From positions 1-7,536 of the forward strand of contig QGUU01000107.1 in NCBI GenBank assembly GCA_003242525.1: a stretch of 7,536 nt of DNA, in the 5' to 3' direction. The notes beneath the pieces are model-generated. The model worked only from the letters and a program-made list of their open reading frames with translations. It had not been told where the DNA came from and did not search any database. This DNA comes from Pseudomonadota bacterium. GTDB taxonomy: Bacteria > Pseudomonadota > Alphaproteobacteria > Rhizobiales > Rhizobiaceae. How positions within the stretch are numbered: the first letter of the stretch is position 1; each line of letters opens with the position of its first letter. Shown here in pieces: positions 1 through 7,131 of this stretch. Position numbers and translations under genes: made by a program.

Positions 1-285
1 GCCGAGATAAGCCGTTCGCCGGAGGAGCTCGTTGCTGCCGCCATGGGGGCGCACCATCAGTATCCTGATGGAATGGTGCTCTATCTCGGAACGATGTTCG
101 CGCCGGTGAAGGATCGCGGGGAAACCGGCAAGGGATTCACCCACCATATGGGCGATATGGTCACCATCAGCTCGGAAAAGCTCGGGCGGCTCATCAACAG
201 GGTGCGGCTTTCGACCGAATGCCCGCCCTGGTCCTACGGCGCCAGTCATCTGTTGCGCGACCTGGCGCGAGCCGGCCTTCTCTGA
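1..285 (+). CDS. Fumarylacetoacetate hydrolase (FAH) family protein, C-terminal fragment
   Basis: The reading frame is open from base 1 (A-E-I-S-R-S-P-E-E-L...) to a TGA at 283-285, so only the last 94 residues are present and the start lies upstream of the window. The visible part resembles the C-terminal end of the FAH fold as found in rhizobial FAH-family proteins of about 390 residues: a 'YPDGMVLYLGTMFAP' stretch, a 'KGFTHHMGDMVTISS' strand pair, 'KLGRLINRV', and an ending of the 'LARAGLL' type. FAH-family enzymes act on C-C bonds of diketo or 2-keto acids, for example in aromatic or sugar-acid breakdown, using a divalent metal. The metal ligands would lie upstream, so the substrate cannot be named. 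The gene converges on the transporter gene at 295, with 9 bases between the two stops and no room for a conventional terminator. Family assignment is fairly sure; the specific reaction is unknown. Confidence 0.8.
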   Translation, partial: AEISRSPEELVAAAMGAHHQYPDGMVLYLGTMFAPVKDRGETGKGFTHHMGDMVTISSEKLGRLINRVRLSTECPPWSYGASHLLRDLARAGLL

Positions 286-294
286 CGTATCCTG

Positions 295-1194
295 TCAGGG
301 CACGGGCGCCGCTGCCTTGCGGCCGGAATATTCAGCCAGCAGTACGCCGCCGAGGACAAGTAGCAGAGCCAGCGCGTGGTAGGGTTCGAAGGACTCTCCG
401 AGGATGAGAACCGCCAGAAGCGCACCCCACAGCGGCAGGAAGTTGATGAATAGGCCCGCACGGTTGGCGCCGATCAGCTCGACTGCGCGGATGTAAAGCG
501 CCTGGCCTGCCAGCGACGGAAAAATGACAACATAGGCGATTATGGCAAGCCCCGTCGCATCGGGCAGGATCGTCGCGCCGGCCGCCGCCTCGGCGAGGAC
601 GAAGGGAATGCTGCCAAGGGTGGCGCCGAGACACAGCACGGCCATCAGGCTCATCCAGTGGACCGGCGGCCGCTCCCTTATCGCGGCCGTGTAGATGCCG
701 TAGGCCAGGATGGCGATCATCATCAGCGCGTCGCCGAAATTTACGTCCAGATCAGAAACACGGCCAAGATCGCCGTGAAAGGCTGTCACCACCACGCCGG
801 CAAAGGAGAGCACGAAGCCCACCATCTGTGCCAGGCTGGTGCGGGTGCCGTAGAGCAGGAAGGAAGCCGCGAAAACGAAGACCGGCATCCCGCCCTGTTC
901 GATACTGACATTGGTCGCCGTGGTGTAAAGCAGCGCCGCATACATGGCCACGCTGAACACGGTGAAGCCAAGAAACCCGAGGAGCATGAGCAGCCAGACG
1001 CGATCCTTCAGCCGCGACCAGTCCGCCGCGAGGTGCTGGCGGCCAAGGATGGCCAGGATGGGAATGGCCAGTGCCCAGCGGAGCGCCGACAGCAGCATGG
1101 GCGAGATGTGGCCGACCGCCAGCTTGCCGGCAATGGCATTCCCCGCCCAGAACAGCATCGTCGCCAGCAGGAAGATATAGGCTTTCCGGTGCAT
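295..1194 (-). CDS. DMT-superfamily EamA-type membrane transporter
   Basis: Encodes 299 residues with about ten hydrophobic segments in two EamA-like halves (roughly residues 6-140 and 153-288), the usual size and layout of drug/metabolite transporters in the inner membrane. Family-like signs are the N-terminal 'FWAGNAIAGKLAV' helix, 'TATNVSIEQGGMPVFVF' near residues 92-108 (end of the first half), and 'LPLWGALLAVLILGESFEPYHALALLLVLGGVLLAE' near the C-terminus, where 'LGE' is typical of the second repeat. The frame stays open upstream to an ATG at 1317, but those 41 extra residues are polar, Pro/Arg-rich and not transporter-like. The ATG at 1194 is preceded by GGAG four bases away and begins directly before the first membrane helix, so I chose it. 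Substrate is unknown: DMT proteins export amino acids, metabolites or drugs, and this cannot be read from sequence. It is divergent from purA (210-bp gap) and convergent with the FAH gene. Confidence 0.85.
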   Translation of the reverse strand: MHRKAYIFLLATMLFWAGNAIAGKLAVGHISPMLLSALRWALAIPILAILGRQHLAADWSRLKDRVWLLMLLGFLGFTVFSVAMYAALLYTTATNVSIEQGGMPVFVFAASFLLYGTRTSLAQMVGFVLSFAGVVVTAFHGDLGRVSDLDVNFGDALMMIAILAYGIYTAAIRERPPVHWMSLMAVLCLGATLGSIPFVLAEAAAGATILPDATGLAIIAYVVIFPSLAGQALYIRAVELIGANRAGLFINFLPLWGALLAVLILGESFEPYHALALLLVLGGVLLAEYSGRKAAAPVP

Positions 1195-1334
1195 TCGGCT
1201 CCAATCGCTGCGGCGCAGAAGGTCAGGGGTTAGGACGATCGAGCCTTCAAGTAAAATGACAGGTGCCCGAATTTTGTTGGGCCTCACCGGCTTCGGCGGG
1301 GCAAAGAAGGGTCGCATGGCGGTGGAGTTGCGGG

Positions 1335-1340
1335 TATAGA
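1335..1340 (+). promoter_or_regulatory. Candidate -10 element for purA
   Basis: TATAGA lies 64 bases before the purA ATG and matches the sigma70-type -10 consensus (TATAAT) at four of six positions. The best -35 candidate, GTCGCA at 1311-1316 (18-bp spacer), is poor. This is a weak prediction; the rest of the 1195-1404 gap shows no better promoter for either gene. Transcription from here would give a leader of about 55-60 nt that includes the hairpin at 1362-1378. Confidence 0.25.
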
Positions 1341-1361
1341 GGCGTGCAATTCCGCCGTCCG

Positions 1362-1378
1362 GCCGGCGTCGCGCCGGC
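1362..1378. repeat. Perfect inverted repeat (hairpin) in the purA leader
   Basis: Arms GCCGGCG (1362-1368) and CGCCGGC (1372-1378) are perfectly complementary around a TCG loop: a seven-pair, all-GC stem. It lies 26 bases before the purA ATG and 14 bases before its Shine-Dalgarno sequence. No T-run directly follows on either strand, so it is not a canonical intrinsic terminator. It could be an RNA stability or translation-modulating element, an operator, or a chance product of high GC content. Confidence 0.5.
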
Positions 1379-1392
1379 AGTCACAGTTTTCG

Positions 1393-1398
1393 AAGGGA
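1393..1398 (+). promoter_or_regulatory. Ribosome binding site of purA
   Basis: AAGGGA lies six bases before the ATG at 1405 and supports that start. It is the only good purine-rich stretch near the gene start. Confidence 0.7.
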
Positions 1399-1404
1399 AG
1401 AAAC

Positions 1405-2703
<1,299 letters not shown>

Positions 2704-2712
2704 CTATGGCTT

Positions 2713-2735
2713 TTCCCGGATGGCGGGTCCGGGAA
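2713..2735. repeat. Perfect 8-bp stem-loop between purA and the next gene
   Basis: Arms TTCCCGGA (2713-2720) and TCCGGGAA (2728-2735) pair perfectly around the 7-base loop 2721-2727. The element starts 10 bases after the purA stop and ends 21 bases before the next ATG. On the plus strand no U-run follows; the T-run (2711-2714) precedes the stem instead, so a standard Rho-independent terminator is unlikely. It may protect the 3' end of purA mRNA, mark a processing site, or reduce read-through into the downstream gene. Confidence 0.55.
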
Positions 2736-2756
2736 CGAGACAGGCACTGTTGAAGC

Positions 2757-4352
2757 ATGGCAGATTTCGTTGCGGTTCTGAGGAAGACGCTGGACGGCCT
2801 CGGCGAGACGACGCCGGAAGTGCGCGCACGGGTCTATGACAAGGCGCGCTCGACCATCGCGAAGAAGCTGGCGGCGATCGACCCGCCGCCGCCTGCCGCC
2901 GTCGCCGAGCGCCAGAAGCAGGCGCTCGAGGACGCGATCAGGCAGGTCGAGGCAGGATACGCCAAGCCGGTGGCACAGGCCGATCCCCTTGCCGAACTGG
3001 AGAACATCTTTTCCTCAATAGACCGCAACCGGAACCAGCAGACGCATGTGCGCCCCGCGACCCCGGCTGAACCCACGCCCGCAAAGGTGCAGGCGGCGCC
3101 CGACGCGCGGCAGCATGGTTCCTCGCCCGTGCAGCCCGCCCCGTCTGTAGCAACCAGTACGGCGACACCGGCCGAACCTCCGCGAGACGAGCCGCTGTCG
3201 CCGCCTGAAGCCGCGGCAGGCAGGACGGAACCCGAGGCGCCCCCACCCTTCGAGGATCATCTGGCCGGCGATGAAGACCGGGGATTTACCCACCTGCCCG
3301 GGGATGACCCGAATGGACGGCGGCCAATTCGTTTCGGGCTGATTGCCGCCATTGTCGCGCTCATCGTCGTTGCGGCTGGAGCCTATGGGATCTGGATCAA
3401 CAGGGAAGCCTTCACCGATGTGGCAGGCTCCGAGACAGCCGAGACGGAGCAAGCCGAGCAAACGGCTGCAGCCGAACCGGAGGCTCCGGCGGAAGCAGAG
3501 CAGCCGGCCGAATCGGGGCAGGTGGAGCCAGCTCAGCCAGCGCAGCCCGAAACGCAGAAGTTCACGCAACGGCTGCTGCCGGACGGCAAGGAAGTCGATC
3601 CCGGCCCTGCCGGCGACGAAGCCCATATTGGCGAGGGAACCTCTGTCGTGGCGCTGACCACGCCGCCCGGAACGCAGCCTCCGGACAGTCCCGCCGACGC
3701 TGGCGCGCAGGCGGCAACGAGCGAGTCCGCGGATGCGCCGGCAACGGCGGAAGGCACCGATCCGGCGGGCGGAGCTTCGGCAGAGCAGCCCGCGCTTGCA
3801 GTGGGCCAGAAAGCAATCTTCTACGAGGAGCGCACCAGCACCGCTGAAGGCTCAGCCGAGCCCGGCAGCATTGTCTGGTCGCTGGTCCAGGAGTCTCCCG
3901 GCGCCGACGCACCCCCGGAGCCGGCCATCCGCGCCGAGGCGTCCATACCCGGCAAGGACGTACAGCTGCGCATGACCATCCGCCGCAATACGGACCAGAC
4001 ACTTCCGGCTAGCCATATCATCGAGATGATCTTCCTCACTCCCGAAGGCTTCGACGGTGGCGGCATCGACAATGTGCTGCGCGTCGCCATGAAGAAGACC
4101 GAGCAGGAGGCCGGCAGCCCGCTAATCGGCATCCCAGCCAAGATCGCGGATGGGTTCTTCCTCATCGCGCTCAACGACACCAAGGCGGACGAGCAGGCAA
4201 ACCTGACCCTTCTAAGGAACCAGGACTGGATCGACATACCGGTTGTTTACAAGTCGGGAAGGCGCGCGCTTCTGACCATGGAAAAGGGCATTCCCGGAGC
4301 GAATGTCTTCGACGAGGCCCTCAAGGCCTGGCAGGCCAAGACCTCGGGCTGA
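2757..4352 (+). CDS. Single-pass membrane protein of unknown function with a long Ala/Pro/Glu-rich region
   Basis: I do not recognise a named family. The 531 residues divide into five parts. Residues 1-92 are charged and largely helical, with 'MADFVAVLRKTLDGLGETTPEVRARVYDKARSTIAKKLAA' and 'ALEDAIRQVE'. Residues 93-188 are Pro/Ala-rich and probably disordered. One hydrophobic segment follows (about 192-213, 'FGLIAAIVALIVVAAGAYGIWI'), preceded by Arg residues at 188, 189 and 192, suggesting N-in/C-out topology. A second low-complexity stretch (about 222-345) is rich in Ala, Glu, Pro and Gln. The C-terminal part (about 346-531) looks globular, with alternating strands such as 'ALAVGQKAIFYEE', 'GSIVWSLVQE', 'DVQLRMTIRRN' and 'IIEMIFLTPEGF'. 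It probably lies in the periplasm on this topology. The ATG at 2757 directly follows an in-frame TGA (2751-2753), so it cannot be extended; its Shine-Dalgarno is poor. From memory, similar unnamed proteins occur in Rhizobiales; its position after purA does not define a function. Confidence 0.85.
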   Translation: MADFVAVLRKTLDGLGETTPEVRARVYDKARSTIAKKLAAIDPPPPAAVAERQKQALEDAIRQVEAGYAKPVAQADPLAELENIFSSIDRNRNQQTHVRPATPAEPTPAKVQAAPDARQHGSSPVQPAPSVATSTATPAEPPRDEPLSPPEAAAGRTEPEAPPPFEDHLAGDEDRGFTHLPGDDPNGRRPIRFGLIAAIVALIVVAAGAYGIWINREAFTDVAGSETAETEQAEQTAAAEPEAPAEAEQPAESGQVEPAQPAQPETQKFTQRLLPDGKEVDPGPAGDEAHIGEGTSVVALTTPPGTQPPDSPADAGAQAATSESADAPATAEGTDPAGGASAEQPALAVGQKAIFYEERTSTAEGSAEPGSIVWSLVQESPGADAPPEPAIRAEASIPGKDVQLRMTIRRNTDQTLPASHIIEMIFLTPEGFDGGGIDNVLRVAMKKTEQEAGSPLIGIPAKIADGFFLIALNDTKADEQANLTLLRNQDWIDIPVVYKSGRRALLTMEKGIPGANVFDEALKAWQAKTSG

Positions 4353-4430
4353 GCGTTCCGCCCGGGTTGCGGGAGAAACCGAGGCCCTGTCAGGCTTTGC
4401 GGCCATGCCGCGCTGCCGCTTACTGATACA
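4353..4430. other. Convergent intergenic gap without a clear terminator
   Basis: This 78-bp stretch separates the membrane protein gene from the convergent ABC-F gene. It holds only short GC stems: CCCG/CGGG at 4361-4364 and 4370-4373, and GCGGC/GCCGC at 4399-4403 and 4407-4411. Neither is followed by a T-run on either strand, so I cannot call an intrinsic terminator. Termination may be Rho-dependent or the two transcripts may overlap. Confidence 0.5.
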
Positions 4431-6248
4431 TCAGCCCTCGAGTTCTTCCCGAAGCATCTCCAATTCCAGCCATTCCTCTTCCAGGGCTGCCAGCGTGGCC
4501 CGCTCCCTGTCCAGGGCTGCAATGGTCTTCTGAAAGCCGACCGGGTCGCGCGTGTAGTAGGCAGGATCGGCAATGGCATCCTCCAGGCGGGCGATCGATG
4601 CCGTGACCGCCTCGATCTTTCTGGGGAGGTTCTCCAGCGCAAATTGCTGCTTGTAGGACAGTTTCCTCGCCGGCCCCCTGGGTGCAGCCTGTATCGCCTT
4701 GTCGCCGGTCGGTGGGGCGCTGGCGGGCTTGCGCGCCCTGCGATCCTCGAGCCGCTTGCCGCCACGTTGCGCCAGCATGTCGGAATAGCCGCCGGCATAT
4801 TCGACCCAGCGCCCATTGCCGTCCGGTGCGATCACGCTCGTCACCGTGCGGTCCAGAAAGTCGCGGTCGTGACTGACCAGAAGCACGGTCCCGGCAAAAC
4901 CTGCGACGAGTTCCTGCAGCAGGTCCAGCGTCTCCATGTCGAGGTCATTGGTCGGCTCGTCCAGTACCAGCAGGTTGGCCGGGCGGGACAGGAGCCGGGC
5001 GAGCAGAAGCCTTGCCCTCTCGCCGCCGGAAAGCTCGCGCACCGGCGTGCGTGCCTGCTCCGGCTTGAACAGGAAATCCTTCATGTAGGAAACGACGTGG
5101 CGCTGCTCTCCATTGACAATCAGGCTGTCGCCCCGCCCATCAGTCAGGAAATGTGCCAGCGTCTCGTCTGGATCGGCGGCGTCCCGCTTCTGGTCAAGGG
5201 AAGCGATTTCCAGGTTCACGCCCAGGCGCACCGAACCGGAATCGGGCTGCAGCTCACCCGTCAGCATTTTCAGCAGCGTTGTCTTGCCGGCGCCATTGGG
5301 TCCGACCAGGCCCACGCGGTCACCGCGCTGGATGCGGGTGGAGAAGTCCCTGACCACCGCCAGGTCGCCGAAGCTTTTCGAAATCCCCTTTGCCTCGATT
5401 ACCAGCCTGCCCGATTCGGCGGCGTCGCTTGCAGTGAGGCTGGCTGTTCCCTCCACACCGCGACGGGTACGAAAACGCTGGCGCATTGCCTGCAATTCAC
5501 CGAGGCGGCGCATGTTGCGCTTGCGTCGGGCGGTGACGCCATAGCGCAGCCAATGCTCCTCGCGCACGATCTGTCGGCCGAGCTTGTGATGTTCGCGCTC
5601 CTCTTCCTCCAGGATCTGGTCCCGCCATTCCTCGAAATGGGCAAAGCCCTTGTCGAGGCGCCGCGTCTGCCCCCGATCGAGCCAGACCGTGGTTCGGCTG
5701 ATCCTTTCGAGAAAGCGCCGGTCGTGCGAAATCAGGATCAGGGCCGAAGATGTGCGCAGGAGTTCCTCTTCCAGCCATTCGATCACCGAGAGGTCGAGAT
5801 GATTGGTGGGCTCGTCGAGCAGGAGGATGTCGGGCTCGGGTGCCATGACGCGAGCGAGCGCCGCGCGCCGGGCCTCGCCGCCGGAAAGGCTGGCGGGATC
5901 TTCCTCGCCGGTAAGGCCCAGATGCTCCAGCAGCCAAGTCGCGCGGTGGGGATTGTCCGCCGGGCCCAGGCCCGCTTCCACATAGGCACGGACGCTGCCA
6001 AAACCCTCCATGTCAGGGGTTTGCGGCAGGTAGCGTATGGTGGCGCTTGGCTGACGAAAGACTTCGCCGTCCTGCGGCTCGACCAGGCCGGCCGCTATCT
6101 TGAGCAGGGTGGATTTGCCGGAGCCGTTGCGCCCGACGAGAGCGATCTTTTCGCCTGCGGATGCGGAAAGGTCAGCGCCGTCCAGCAGCGGCGTGCCCCC
6201 GAAGGTCAGTCTTATGCCCGCAAGGTTGAGAAGCGGCGGCGAAGCCAT
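4431..6248 (-). CDS. uup: ABC-F family ATPase, Uup type
   Basis: A soluble tandem ABC ATPase of 605 residues with no membrane segments. First nucleotide-binding domain: Walker A GRNGSGKS (39-46), signature LSGGE (121-125), Walker B with the ABC-F hallmark 'ILLLDEPTNHLD' (141-152) and switch His (SH, 174-175). The highly charged linker (about 210-262) matches the helical arm that contacts P-site tRNA in ABC-F proteins. Second domain: GPNGAGKT (316-323), LSGGE (406-410), 'LLVLDEPTNDLD' (426-437), SH (459-460). A basic tail and C-terminal coiled coil (about 528-605, 'KLSYKQQFALENLPRKIEAV...') is characteristic of Uup. ABC-F proteins act on ribosomes; Uup has been linked to ribosome assembly and to DNA-related phenotypes including transposon precise excision. 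The frame extends to an ATG at 6284, inside thiN, but the ATG at 6248 gives the normal 'PPLLNLAGIRLTFGG' beginning. It starts one base after the thiN stop (TGA-C-ATG), with only a weak CAGG as SD, so translational coupling is likely. Confidence 0.93.
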   Translation of the reverse strand: MASPPLLNLAGIRLTFGGTPLLDGADLSASAGEKIALVGRNGSGKSTLLKIAAGLVEPQDGEVFRQPSATIRYLPQTPDMEGFGSVRAYVEAGLGPADNPHRATWLLEHLGLTGEEDPASLSGGEARRAALARVMAPEPDILLLDEPTNHLDLSVIEWLEEELLRTSSALILISHDRRFLERISRTTVWLDRGQTRRLDKGFAHFEEWRDQILEEEEREHHKLGRQIVREEHWLRYGVTARRKRNMRRLGELQAMRQRFRTRRGVEGTASLTASDAAESGRLVIEAKGISKSFGDLAVVRDFSTRIQRGDRVGLVGPNGAGKTTLLKMLTGELQPDSGSVRLGVNLEIASLDQKRDAADPDETLAHFLTDGRGDSLIVNGEQRHVVSYMKDFLFKPEQARTPVRELSGGERARLLLARLLSRPANLLVLDEPTNDLDMETLDLLQELVAGFAGTVLLVSHDRDFLDRTVTSVIAPDGNGRWVEYAGGYSDMLAQRGGKRLEDRRARKPASAPPTGDKAIQAAPRGPARKLSYKQQFALENLPRKIEAVTASIARLEDAIADPAYYTRDPVGFQKTIAALDRERATLAALEEEWLELEMLREELEG

Positions 6249-6249
6249 G

Positions 6250-6897
6250 TCAGCCTGTCTGATTGCAACTCTGCGGGCGCGCAAGAAGCAGGGCGCGGCC
6301 GCTGTTCAGGGTGATTTCCAGTTCTCCACTTACCTCGTTGGATAGTGTCAGGGAGGAGCCGAATGGCACGGCCACATCGTGGAGCGGCCATTTCGCTCCT
6401 GTGATCCCCAATCCGGCCAGATCGGAAAAGGTCAGTATCGAAAACGGGGTGCCGTCGCCATAGTCGAAACGCGTTCGCCCTGGCCGCAAGGGCACACCTT
6501 CCTGTCTGCCGCTGGTAAGTACGATATCAATGCCGTTCCCGGCAAGCCGCAACGCCAGCGCGAGATGCAGGAAGGCATGGTCGGCACGCGGGCCCCCGAA
6601 GGCGCCCACCATGATCAGCGATGAGGCTCCTCTGTGCAGCGCCGCCTCAACGGCCAGTTCGCCATCGGTCTTGTCCTTGTCCGTCGGAAAGACCAGCCTG
6701 GGAACGTCCCGTACCGGCTCTGGAACGATTTCCGGCATGGAATCGAAATCACCCAACCAAAGTTCCGGCACGAGTCCCAGCGTGGCGGCATGGGCCACGC
6801 CGGAATCGGCGGCGACGACCCGGCTGCCGGCGATCTGGCCTGCGAGGCGGGGCGTCGGTTCCAGTTCCCCGCCGAGAAGTATGGTAAAGGTGGTCAT
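6250..6897 (-). CDS. thiN: Thiamine pyrophosphokinase
   Basis: Cytosolic enzyme that transfers pyrophosphate from ATP to thiamine, giving thiamine pyrophosphate (TPP) in one salvage step. The 215-residue length fits the family. Visible motifs are the N-terminal strand 'TILLGGEL', ADSG (30-33), LGDFDS (48-53, acidic metal/ATP site), DKDKTDGELA (73-82, equivalent to the usual DQDKTD), GAFGGPRADHAFLHL (98-112, equivalent to GG-R-DH) and LSNEVSGE (185-192, equivalent to SNE in the thiamine-binding half). The frame runs upstream to an ATG at 6990, but those 31 residues are Arg/Pro-rich and lie in the divergent promoter region; the ATG at 6897 starts at the conserved core. No good Shine-Dalgarno precedes it. 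The gene is divergent from the riboswitch-controlled thiB and followed one base later by the ABC-F gene. No riboswitch is visible on this strand, so the kinase appears outside TPP feedback. Confidence 0.93.
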   Translation of the reverse strand: MTTFTILLGGELEPTPRLAGQIAGSRVVAADSGVAHAATLGLVPELWLGDFDSMPEIVPEPVRDVPRLVFPTDKDKTDGELAVEAALHRGASSLIMVGAFGGPRADHAFLHLALALRLAGNGIDIVLTSGRQEGVPLRPGRTRFDYGDGTPFSILTFSDLAGLGITGAKWPLHDVAVPFGSSLTLSNEVSGELEITLNSGRALLLARPQSCNQTG

Positions 6898-6929
6898 TGC
6901 GCCAGCGCCATAGCAGGGCGCCGGTGGAA

Positions 6930-6947
6930 ACGGAAGCAGCCTTCCGT
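6930..6947. repeat. Perfect inverted repeat in the thiN-thiB divergent region
   Basis: ACGGAAG (6930-6936) and CTTCCGT (6941-6947) form a seven-pair stem around a CAGC loop. The repeat lies 32 bases before the thiN start and 10 bases before the proposed thiB -35 box. It could be an operator for either promoter or a hairpin in the thiN leader; no T-run makes it a terminator. Its role is unknown. Confidence 0.5.
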
Positions 6948-6957
6948 GCGCTGCCAC

Positions 6958-6986
6958 TTGCTTCCTCCGCCTGGCGGCCCTATGTC
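6958..6986 (+). promoter_or_regulatory. Predicted sigma70-type promoter of thiB
   Basis: The -35 candidate TTGCTT (6958-6963) and -10 candidate TATGTC (6981-6986) are separated by exactly 17 bases. TTGC at -35 is typical of alphaproteobacterial housekeeping promoters. Initiation would fall near 6993, just before the first base of the riboswitch P1 stem at 6996; this placement independently supports the call. The spacer contains a small palindrome (CCGCC-T-GGCGG, 6967-6977), possibly incidental in GC-rich DNA. Confidence 0.6.
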
Positions 6987-6995
6987 TCACATCGC

Positions 6996-7084
6996 TCTAA
7001 CGGGGTGCCGGGGTTTCATCCGGCTGAGAGGCAATCCGCCAACCCGCTGAACCTGATCCGGTTTGTACCGGCGGAGGGATTAGA
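6996..7084 (+). ncRNA. TPP riboswitch (thi box aptamer)
   Basis: A complete thi-box aptamer. The closing stem P1 pairs TCTAA (6996-7000) with TTAGA (7080-7084). Between these lie the conserved GGGGTGCC (7002-7009), CTGAGA (7024-7029, the pyrimidine-sensing loop region), the ACCCGCTGAACCTGATCCGG block (7042-7061) and the CCGGCGGAGGGA block (7068-7079), part of the pyrophosphate-sensing arm. It directly precedes the thiamine-binding protein gene thiB, as expected for a TPP-repressed thiamine uptake operon. No stem followed by a U-run is present between the aptamer and the ATG, so control is probably at translation rather than by intrinsic termination. Confidence 0.95.
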
Positions 7085-7094
7085 CGCTCTAGCC

Positions 7095-7131
7095 AGGCGC
7101 TGTCCCCTGAAACCATTGAAAGGAGGCGCCT
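7095..7131 (+). promoter_or_regulatory. Possible Shine-Dalgarno-sequestering hairpin of the TPP riboswitch
   Basis: AGGCGC (7095-7100) is complementary to GCGCCT (7126-7131), immediately before the thiB ATG. Inside, CCT (7106-7108) can pair with AGG (7121-7123), the first half of the Shine-Dalgarno. Folded, this would hide the ribosome binding site. Alternative pairing of TCCC (7103-7106) with GGGA (7076-7079), within the aptamer 3' arm, could free the site when TPP is absent. The pairings are read by eye; the switching mechanism is inference. Confidence 0.45.
7121..7126 (+). promoter_or_regulatory. Ribosome binding site of thiB
   Basis: AGGAGG, a full-strength Shine-Dalgarno, sits five bases before the ATG at 7132 and fixes that start. 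It lies inside the proposed sequestering hairpin, so its access is probably what the riboswitch controls. Confidence 0.85.

Noticed and set aside
658..1233. A 191-codon plus-strand frame opposite the transporter, rich in His and Gln
   Set aside because: It is the complement of a clear ten-helix transporter gene; the composition follows from reading membrane-helix codons backwards.
1195..1317. N-terminal extension of the transporter by 41 residues to an ATG at 1317
   Set aside because: The extra residues are not membrane-like or family-like, and the ATG at 1194 has a nearby GGAG and begins right before the first helix.
3420..3560. Ala/Glu/Pro/Gln-rich run in the membrane protein considered as a DNA tandem repeat or CRISPR-like array
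   Set aside because: The repetition is only compositional at the protein level; there is no fixed period or identical repeat unit in the DNA.
3015..3626. Minus-strand and alternate-frame ORFs within the membrane protein gene, including Arg-rich ones
   Set aside because: The Ala/Pro/Glu-rich coding region has high GC at third positions and few stops in other frames. None of these frames has a recognisable motif or a good start site.
4353..4430. Bidirectional intrinsic terminator between the convergent genes
   Set aside because: Only 4-5 bp stems are present and no T-run follows on either strand.
4644..6314. A 556-codon open frame on the plus strand opposite the ABC-F gene
   Set aside because: The minus strand encodes a full Uup-type protein with both Walker A/B sets. 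The opposite frame mirrors it, has Cys/His/Arg-rich low-quality content and no domain I can recognise.
6898..6990. N-terminal extension of thiamine pyrophosphokinase to an ATG at 6990
   Set aside because: The extension overlaps the thiB promoter region, is Arg/Pro-rich and lies before the conserved beginning of the family.
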